Shown: piece by piece, positions 56,908 through 64,000 of the stretch
How the letters are laid out: each line of letters starts with the position of its first letter
How positions within the stretch are numbered: the first letter of the stretch is position 1
Assembly: GCF_914767665.1 (NCBI RefSeq)
Contig: NC_059503.1
Span: forward strand, 51,142,852 to 51,206,851
Reading direction: 5' to 3'
DNA: 64,000 nucleotides
DNA from: Harmonia axyridis
Taxonomy: Eukaryota; Arthropoda; Insecta; Coleoptera; Coccinellidae
Notes under the pieces: model-generated
What the model was told of the DNA's origin: nothing
The model's database searches: none
Seen by the model: only the letters and a program-made list of their open reading frames with translations
Position numbers and translations under genes: made by a program

Positions 56908-57448
56908 GATATCCATGTATTATTTGTTCCTAAAACAAAAGTTTGTTTTTAGGTACACCTAAATTATCAATCTTCTAGGTTGGGAAACCTATAAGTATAC
57001 AGGGTGACTTGTACATATATTTTAACCGAAGATTCCTTAGGTCAAAAGAAACACTTTTTTCCCATATAGTTTTTTCCGATTCGGCCCCGTTACAAAGATA
57101 CAGGCGGTTGAAAATCGATAAAAAATTGCGATTTATGGCTATATATCGTAAAAGGTTCTATCCAAGGAAATGATTTTTGGAATATAGCTTTTCCTTGATG
57201 TGATACATCTGCTCCGAACACAAGATTCCCTACACACCTTTCAGTTTCTTCATTATGAACATTACATCCCATAAAAATACCAGAAATTCGAAGAACCCAA
57301 CTCTTAAAAGTAATTTGAACATTCATTGAAGAATATTTGGCTAATTTGAAAAATAAAAGTATTCTTCATATTTTCTCGTACAAAGCGCCATGTTTTCACA
57401 AAATAGTCCCATTATAATGACAACAATCAATATCCCACTAAAGACTGC

Positions 57449-57979
57449 TGTTACGTCCGATAGCTCAGTATTGTTTGAGAGAAAAATGGACTGTATATCT
57501 GCGTGCGTTTGTAGTTGGATAGTTGGAGCGACAGCGAAATATTTGATAATAATACAAACAATAATTGCGGTCAACAATGATGACTTACCAAATGGGGCTT
57601 CAGGTTGAAGAACAAATGGTCTCTGGTACAAATCCCAGCTCTTCACAGGGCCCTTGGTGCGGGTTATCAGCTCCAACTTTCTGGGTTTAAAGCGGTGTAG
57701 AAAAAACACTAACAAAGGCGTAGGCGAAAAGACAAAGCGATGAATAAAGCGGGTATTTCAAAAGCGTTAAAAAATCAAGAAAAAAAATGCGAAAAGTCAA
57801 TTAATATTTAGAAATGTCAAGCACAATTTTTGGGCGAACTAGCGAAGTCAATCATTCAAACTATATTATTCATATGTCTCTTGCGTTCTGGGCAGAGCCA
57901 TCAGTGTTGACATCGTTTACGCGCAATCCTATGATACTTCGCGGTCGCTCGAACTTCATAACTGTTTCTTGCACAAACA
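57449..57979 (-). repeat. 3' LTR of BEL/Pao element
   Basis: 531 bp, plus strand TGTTACGTCC...GCACAAACA. In sense direction it is preceded by CGCGCCCGGAGAA, a short purine-rich candidate priming tract. Confidence 0.92.
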
Positions 57980-58154
57980 TTCTCCGGGCGCGAAAAATGG
58001 AAAATGAATGAAAGATAAAAAAAAAGAGAAAAAAAAATAAATACCGTACATAACATTGGTTTTCTAAAACTGCATTAGGTGCGACTTAATTATGAAAAAA
58101 AATTGAGAGAGAAAAAAAAATTAATTTATTAACCACAATTAATATAGGTGCCTA

Positions 58155-61100
58155 TCAAATTTCAACAGGCAAAGGGAAAAGCTTAACAACCGGTCTCTTC
58201 AAGAAACCAGATCGGGTTTTAACAGTGGCGATGCGGGAACGTCCATCGATTGCATTGGACAGAGATGAAATTCGTCCAAGTGCCCATTGGCAAGGAGGAA
58301 GCCTCTCATCTTTGATGAGCACTAAATCTCCAAGTTTAGGAGGATTATTGTCCGGCGTGTACCATTTGGAACATTGCTGCAAAGTGTTCAGGTATTCACG
58401 TTGCCAACGTTTCCAAAAATCTTGTTGAATTCGCTGGAGACATTGCCAACGACTAAGGCGGTTCAAGGGAAGTTGGGTAATATCGGGATAAGGAAGGGCA
58501 TTAAGTGGTTCAAGGGTAAGGAAATGACCAGGTGAAAGGGCGGACACATCTGAAAGTTTCGAGCAAAAATTATTAATGTTCTGTTGAGTGGTCACATCAA
58601 TATCGATATTAACAGGAAATGAGCTTGAAGGCGTGTGCAATAATTGAGGTCCATCAAACCAAATGGACTGATAGGCGAATTCTGAAGGCAATAACCCTCT
58701 GGACCCGGCATCAGCGGGGTTATTTTTGGAGTCAATGTGATACCACGAAGCACTAGGTACCTCCTCCTGGATGTGAGCTACTCTGTTGGCTACAAATGTA
58801 GGCCACCGATGTGGTGATCCCTTGATCCAATCTAATGTGATTTGGGAATCCGTGAAAGCGTAAACTTTACAAAAATCTATAGAATCCCGAAATACGTGAA
58901 GGCAATATGAGAGGAGCTTGGCTAGCAGTACAGCACCGCACAATTCAAGACGCGGAATTGTTATTCGTTTCAGAGGAGAAACTTTAGTTTTTGCGCATAA
59001 AAAATTATTATTTGGTTGATCGTTGTCATCAATCATACGATTATAAACCACGGCGCAGTAACCCCTCTCAGAGGCGTCACAAAATCCTACGAGTTGGTAA
59101 GACTTGGCTTTCGGGGAGAGAAGTTTGCGAGGAATGGTGATCGAGGATAGGATCTGAATTTGGGATTTGAATGCATCCCAGACTCTAGCGATATCTGGAG
59201 GAAGTTCATCATCCCAATCAATACCTGACGACCAGACTCTTTGCAAGAGGTGCTTCAGGAGAAAAGTCACTGGAGCTAAAAAACCCATGGGATCATAGAT
59301 GCGAGCTATTTGGGAAAGTAAGTGTCGCTTTGTAGAAGATTTATTCAAGGGTTCAAAGCTGAAGCGAAAACAATCTCCCTTTGGATCCCATTGCAAACCC
59401 AAAATCTTCAAAGAAAAGTGTTCATCTTCCTGGTCAAATGTCAGAGGATCAGCTGACATATGTGAAGACGGTATTCCTGCCAAAACGGAAGGGCAATTGG
59501 AAGAAAATTTTCTAAGTTCGAAATTACCCCTATTCAAAAGTTCAACTAGTTGCTGGAGCAACAGTTTGGCTCCTTCCAACGACGAATTGCCAGCAACGAT
59601 ATCATCAACATACGTATTTTCGAGTAGTGCTTTTGAAGCCAAAGGAAATTTAGGACCCTCATCATCAGTTAACTGAATGAGGGTGCGCAATGCTAGATAT
59701 GGGGCACTATTTACACCATACGTTACTGTGAGTAACCTATAGTCTTGAGGTGCCTCATCGACTGAAAACCTCCAAATAATGCGTTGATAATCTGCATGGT
59801 CTGGCCTTATACGAATCATGCGATACATCTGTCGGATATCGGCGCATACTGTATATTCATGCAACCGAAAACGAAGTAAAATCGAAATTATATCCCTTTG
59901 AAGTTTCTTCCCGGTAAGAAGATGATCATTTAGTGAACCTTCTTCAGAACAAGGAGATTTTGCGGAAGCATTGAATACTACACGAATTTTACTCTGACTA
60001 TTCTGAGCTTTTACAACGCAGTGATGAGGAAGATAATATGAGTTTCGATTAATGCAGTCGTAAGGAATAATCTCCATATGATTGGATTCAAGATAATCCC
60101 GCATAAACTCAACATATAATTTATACAAATCGGGCGTTTTCAAAAGTCTTCGTTCAAGAGTAAAGAACCTTTGCAGCGCCAGTTCACGCATTCCAGTAAA
60201 CTGCGGCAAACAACTGCGAAATGGAAGCGAAACGACGTATCTACCCTCGCTGTCGCGATAGTGTTGATCGGAAAATATCTGATCACATAGTTTGTTATCA
60301 GGGGATATCGGTTCTACTGAAGGCAAGGAGTCAAGTTCCCAAAATTTTTGCAGAGAAATATCTGTGGAGAAATCTGAACATGAAGTTAAAAATGTTGATA
60401 TAGATGGTTTTGATTTACAATAGAACTTCCCCATTAAAATATAACCGAAAATGGTGTTCATAGCGTCAATTTGACCAGGTTTTCCAATTATCTGTTCAGT
60501 CAACATGATTTTCGAAAAAACATCTGCGCCTAATAAAATATCAATCTTACCAGGGGTATGGAAGGATTCGTCGGCTAATTTTATGTGCGCTAAATGGGAC
60601 CAAGCGGAAACAGGAATCGGATGAGAAGGTATCTCATCACAAATTCTGTCTAAAATTATTGCGTCTGTCAACAAAACAGGACCATTCAATTTACATGGGC
60701 GAAACATTAAAACTAAAGAACCATAAGAAGCGTTCATTTTCATGGAATTAAGACCTTTTACCTCAACATCAAGTTTGTGCCGGGGTAAACCTAACAAATT
60801 CGCAGCCTTTCGAGTTATGAAAGAAGACATGGATCCACTGTCAATCAAGCAACGAAAACGATGAAACATTCCAAAATTATCTCTGACTTCAATTAACGCG
60901 GTGGACAATAGAACTGTAGGTGTTTTATGAGAGACACCAGCGGATGCTGACAAAACTGCCCAATCAGAAGAGGTAGAAGGAGGTTCCTCTGATCCAGCGG
61001 AAGTTTCACTGGAGGGCCGTGCAAGGTGCAACAAGGTGTGATGTCGTTGATGACATTTTCGACACGTATTCACAGACTTGCAAGATCGCAAATCATGTAT

Positions 61101-62264
61101 GTTACTCAAACAATTGAAACATAGATGTTTCTGCTTGGCGAATGAATGACGTTCTTGGGGAGTTTTTTCAATAAATTTTGAACATGAGAGAAGCGAATGG
61201 TCTTGATTACAAAGCGTACAAGTGGATTTTGAGCGTTGATTCTTATTGTCGTTAGAGAAATAGGTTCCTATGCGTTGTTTTGAATTGGAAGAACTATTTG
61301 AATCACCCGTTCTGGTATTATTAGAATTATGGGATGTACCCAGAGTGTCCATTGCAATACAATATTTATTGAGAAATTCAAGTAGAGTCTTGAATTCGGG
61401 AATCATAGAGGAACCATTTTCAAGTTCGAAGCGTGCGATAGTTGAATTATCCAAGCGTTTTATCAAGAGCATAAACACGATAAAGTCCCAAGATTCTACA
61501 GGAAAATTCATGTTTTTTAGTGCGGCCAAATTTTCAGTGAATGTACTTAGTAAATTGCGAAGTGCGGTTTGATTATTACAATTGATTTTGCCTGTGCTTT
61601 CTATTGCGTTCCAATGAGCTTGGGCTCTCAACCTTTCATTGGAAAATCTATTGACCAGCGAGTCATAAGCGATCTGATAATTATCAGAAGTCATCGGCAA
61701 TGTGCGAACTAAAGATAGAGGCGGTCCTTCTAACGAGGATATCAAATAATTGAACTTTTCAATTTCAGTGAGCGATTGATTGTTATGAACAAGGGCGTCA
61801 AATACATCCAAAAATGTAGCAAATTGCGTATAATCTCCTCTGAACTTTTTTATTTCTATTTGCGGAAGTCGAATGTTAGGAGTTAAGGAATGAGGAAAGC
61901 AAGAAGCAAGACCCTGCTTGCGTGTCAAAACAGATTGCGTCGATTCATTCAAAGATTTTTCATTTGGATCAAATAATTGAGTATAAATAGTTTTGACAGA
62001 AAAATAATCATTTTGAAATTCAAGTTTTATTGCTTCTTCTGAATCGAGATCAGTATCTTCACCTTGTAACAAGATTGAAGTTACAGTTTGGTGTTGTTTA
62101 TTAAACTCTTCGCGAACATCATCTATCTCGGTAAAACGAATTCTAAACGAGGTTCTGGGATTAGAATCTGTTGTTGCTTTATTGGCCAAATCCAATAGTG
62201 AAGCTAATTCACCTATACACGATGTTCTCGCGAACTTAGCTCTCTTCAGTTTGAAATCCGTCAT
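58155..62264 (-). CDS. BEL/Pao Gag-Pol polyprotein lacking the integrase core
   Basis: The frame of 1369 aa contains Gag (1-340), Cys/His knuckles (CTLCNQDHSLLSC about 348, CFNCLSNIHDLRSC about 382, CRKCHQRHH about 402), an aspartic protease with LIDSGSMSSF (about 473), RT with VVFNASAKS, CADIRQMYRMI (about 805) and the catalytic YVDDI (about 885), and RNase H with FCDASERGY (about 1062), TDSQITLDWI (about 1141) and NPADAGSRG (about 1187). At about 1240 the frame passes straight from SKLSDVS to ALSPGHFLTLEPL, the segment that normally follows the integrase catalytic core, then ends with the usual C-terminal domain (GDLVLIKDERLPPCQWALGRI). The HHCC finger and DDE core, some 300-400 aa, are missing without frame loss. 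Family Pol-Gag proteins are usually about 1700 aa or more. Confidence 0.9.
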   Translation of the reverse strand: MTDFKLKRAKFARTSCIGELASLLDLANKATTDSNPRTSFRIRFTEIDDVREEFNKQHQTVTSILLQGEDTDLDSEEAIKLEFQNDYFSVKTIYTQLFDPNEKSLNESTQSVLTRKQGLASCFPHSLTPNIRLPQIEIKKFRGDYTQFATFLDVFDALVHNNQSLTEIEKFNYLISSLEGPPLSLVRTLPMTSDNYQIAYDSLVNRFSNERLRAQAHWNAIESTGKINCNNQTALRNLLSTFTENLAALKNMNFPVESWDFIVFMLLIKRLDNSTIARFELENGSSMIPEFKTLLEFLNKYCIAMDTLGTSHNSNNTRTGDSNSSSNSKQRIGTYFSNDNKNQRSKSTCTLCNQDHSLLSCSKFIEKTPQERHSFAKQKHLCFNCLSNIHDLRSCKSVNTCRKCHQRHHTLLHLARPSSETSAGSEEPPSTSSDWAVLSASAGVSHKTPTVLLSTALIEVRDNFGMFHRFRCLIDSGSMSSFITRKAANLLGLPRHKLDVEVKGLNSMKMNASYGSLVLMFRPCKLNGPVLLTDAIILDRICDEIPSHPIPVSAWSHLAHIKLADESFHTPGKIDILLGADVFSKIMLTEQIIGKPGQIDAMNTIFGYILMGKFYCKSKPSISTFLTSCSDFSTDISLQKFWELDSLPSVEPISPDNKLCDQIFSDQHYRDSEGRYVVSLPFRSCLPQFTGMRELALQRFFTLERRLLKTPDLYKLYVEFMRDYLESNHMEIIPYDCINRNSYYLPHHCVVKAQNSQSKIRVVFNASAKSPCSEEGSLNDHLLTGKKLQRDIISILLRFRLHEYTVCADIRQMYRMIRIRPDHADYQRIIWRFSVDEAPQDYRLLTVTYGVNSAPYLALRTLIQLTDDEGPKFPLASKALLENTYVDDIVAGNSSLEGAKLLLQQLVELLNRGNFELRKFSSNCPSVLAGIPSSHMSADPLTFDQEDEHFSLKILGLQWDPKGDCFRFSFEPLNKSSTKRHLLSQIARIYDPMGFLAPVTFLLKHLLQRVWSSGIDWDDELPPDIARVWDAFKSQIQILSSITIPRKLLSPKAKSYQLVGFCDASERGYCAVVYNRMIDDNDQPNNNFLCAKTKVSPLKRITIPRLELCGAVLLAKLLSYCLHVFRDSIDFCKVYAFTDSQITLDWIKGSPHRWPTFVANRVAHIQEEVPSASWYHIDSKNNPADAGSRGLLPSEFAYQSIWFDGPQLLHTPSSSFPVNIDIDVTTQQNINNFCSKLSDVSALSPGHFLTLEPLNALPYPDITQLPLNRLSRWQCLQRIQQDFWKRWQREYLNTLQQCSKWYTPDNNPPKLGDLVLIKDERLPPCQWALGRISSLSNAIDGRSRIATVKTRSGFLKRPVVKLFPLPVEI

Positions 62265-62550
62265 GTTTCTGTTCGATATTCACAGTAAGAACCAAAATAT
62301 AATGAAATGTATAGAAAATTAATTCAAGGTAAGTCCAAAAGCAATCAATAATTTTCAAATGTGTGTGCATAAACGATTTCTAGACGACGGAAAATGAAAG
62401 GAATGAAGATAGGTACATATGACGTTACTCGTCACCAGATGCGAGATTATAACTATGAACTATGAAATAAAAGGCACAAAAAATGTTTATGACAGCGATA
62501 AATGGGAAATGAAAACAAATTAATAAACCAAAATTATGCAAAATTCAATA

Positions 62551-62572
62551 TCCGGCTGCGAAAAAGGACCAA
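62551..62572 (-). promoter_or_regulatory. Candidate primer binding site of BEL element
   Basis: Directly after the sense 5' LTR the sequence reads TTGGTCCTTTTTCGCAGCCG. This is the position of the tRNA primer site. The tRNA was not identified. Confidence 0.45.
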
Positions 62573-63103
62573 TGTTACGTCCGATAGCTCAGTATTGTTT
62601 GAGAGAAAAATGGACTGTATATCTGCGTGCGTTTGTAGTTGGATAGTTGGAGCGACAGCGAAATATTTGATAATAATACAAACAATAATTGCGGTCAACA
62701 ATGATGACTTACCAAATGGGGCTTCAGGTTGAAGAACAAATGGTCTCTGGTACAAATCCCAGCTCTTCACAGGGCCCTTGGTGCGGGTTATCAGCTCCAA
62801 CTTTCTGGGTTTAAAGCGGTGTAGAAAAAACACTAACAAAGGCGTAGGCGAAAAGACAAAGCGATGAATAAAGCGGGTATTTCAAAAGCGTTAAAAAATC
62901 AAGAAAAAAAATGCGAAAAGTCAATTAATATTTAGAAATGTCAAGCACAATTTTTGGGCGAACTAGCGAAGTCAATCATTCAAACTATATTATTCATATG
63001 TCTCTTGCGTTCTGGGCAGAGCCATCAGTGTTGACATCGTTTACGCGCAATCCTATGATACTTCGCGGTCGCTCGAACTTCATAACTGTTTCTTGCACAA
63101 ACA
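62573..63103 (-). repeat. 5' LTR of BEL/Pao element
   Basis: 531 bp, no difference seen from 57449-57979. Small ORFs inside both LTRs are identical and are not genes. Confidence 0.92.
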
Positions 63104-63186
63104 ACTGCTGCTATCGAACATTACTGTATTTTTCTTCAGGTCATTCAAACTCACATCGAAACATACCACTAGGCTAGGTACATACC

Positions 63187-64000
63187 AGAGCTGTGACGAG
63201 CACCGAAAAAAAGTGCTTGAGCACTAAGCACTAAGCACTCGAAAAAAAGGGCTTCGAGCACCAAGCACTAAGCACCGATTTTCACAAAAGACTCGCGATT
63301 ACTAAGCACTTTGTAAAAGTAATTCGAAATTTCGAGCACTAAGCACTAAGCACTTTAGTAGAAACTGTTGAAAGTGAAGTTTTTTAATCGGAATAAATAT
63401 TGTTCCTATAAACATATGTAAGAATATGGACGGGTAAGAGAAGAAATACACCAGAATTTTATAGAAGCGAACTGATTCAAAATGGTAAATTTTTGCGAAT
63501 AAAAAAATGAGGTTATTATTTTTCAAAGATGACAATATTTATATACAGGCTTTCAAAATAAAAAATAATGGGCAAAATAAAAGAGAACAAGTTGAAATTC
63601 TTCAAATATGGATTTTGAATTTTTAACAATTCAATTCCTTTTTGTAGAAAAATGTTTGACTATATTTAAATGAAAGTAAAAATTGAATTGTCACAATAAT
63701 GAATGATACTAGTTAACCAACATATAGATTGAATATCAAATATGTAGCAGCAACCTGCATGGAAGGGACAAATGTGACGAGTTATTCCATACTGGAAAAC
63801 TTATGACTTTATATTGTTGAGCTTTCGTTCAGCTTTATTATTTCGTCATAATGTCTGTAATTTATGAATTTTGTGCCAGAGATGCTCAAAAACAATGAGG
63901 TTCGACTCAGTGATGATGAATTCGTGCTGAAATTCGATTCTGTTCGTCCAGCTGAAAAAATGATAGTTCTCGGAGAGATATTTGAACTTGACATTTTCAG
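63187..64000. mobile_element. AAGCAC-array element, copy C (cut by window edge)
   Basis: It starts CAGAGCTGTGACGAGCACC; the array lies at about 63197-63355. It matches 40762-41545 inverted and 27893-28680 directly. Confidence 0.6.

Larger units (their letters stand above)
57449..63103 (-). mobile_element. BEL/Pao LTR retrotransposon, young but integrase-deleted
   Basis: The element is 5655 bp with two 531-bp LTRs that are identical by eye and a 5-bp target duplication ACTGC (57444-57448, 63104-63108). The empty site is seen twice: 41620-41624 (inverse) and 48191-48195. The frame is on the minus strand, so the functional 5' LTR is 62573-63103. Confidence 0.93.
54343..64000. repeat. Large inverted duplication, right arm
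   Basis: Reverse complement of 40762-43555, enlarged by an RTE LINE (54514-55301), an extra repeat copy (about 56546-56907) and a BEL element (57449-63103). It runs off the right edge. Confidence 0.8.

Noticed and set aside
57814..58011. ORFs in the BEL LTRs (also 57341-57715, 62534-62839, 62938-63177)
   Set aside because: They lie inside the 531-bp LTRs or cross their borders; the same LTR sequence occurs twice.
1..64000. tRNA, rRNA or snRNA genes
   Set aside because: No segment was found with a convincing cloverleaf with A and B boxes or a known conserved RNA sequence. A tRNAscan or Rfam search would be decisive.

Overview
This window looks like AT-rich nuclear DNA of an insect, possibly a beetle, although the order cannot be fixed from the sequence. 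The evidence is split exons with GT..AG introns, a TATA-less promoter of arthropod type (TCAGT initiator plus downstream AGAC), and a dense mixture of insect-type transposable elements: jockey/CR1-like, R4/Dong-like and RTE-like LINEs, Ty3/gypsy and BEL/Pao LTR elements, DUF4817/IS630-type DNA transposons, hAT-like MITEs, and many repeats ending in CAGGGTG..CACCCTG. There are no bacterial operons, no CRISPR arrays and no RNA genes that I can support.

Region 1 to about 14.6 kb is the 5' part of one host gene on the minus strand. Four small coding exons (14421-14468, 13400-13421, 6281-6364, 4337-4381) have good splice sites and join in one open frame. An Inr+DPE promoter lies at about 14537. 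The gene continues off the left edge. Its introns are filled with repeats: a decayed LINE, three long-inverted-repeat elements (two fused), and foldback MITEs.

Region 14.6-25 kb holds foldback repeats followed by a LINE cluster whose members meet at TAA microsatellites: two copies of a jockey-like LINE, a third LINE fragment, and a 5'-truncated R4/Dong-like element with RT and a restriction-like endonuclease. The jockey-like LINE carries a conserved 3' hairpin with a compensatory base-pair change.

Region 25-32 kb is MITE territory: a hAT-like element with 8-bp target duplication, an element with an AAGCAC array, an internally deleted IS630/mariner-type element that keeps a transposase C terminus, and a long palindrome. 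Region 32.2-40.1 kb is a nearly full-length but frameshifted CR1/jockey-like LINE on the minus strand. A young gypsy element (33157-37115, identical LTRs) is inserted in its RT.

Region 40.5-64 kb is dominated by a large inverted duplication (about 40762-43555 against 54343-64000 and beyond) around a 10.8-kb spacer. The right arm has since received an RTE-like LINE (13-bp target duplication) and a young BEL/Pao element (identical 531-bp LTRs, 5-bp target duplication). The left arm keeps both empty sites. The spacer holds decayed DUF4817 elements, older copies of the same repeats, and a 3.3-kb non-coding element with TA target duplication and 23-bp terminal inverted repeats.

The most interesting points are the unannotated host gene; the two young LTR retrotransposons that keep long open frames but have each lost one catalytic domain (gypsy the RT core, BEL the integrase core); the covarying LINE hairpin; and the repeated meeting of LINEs at TAA tracts.
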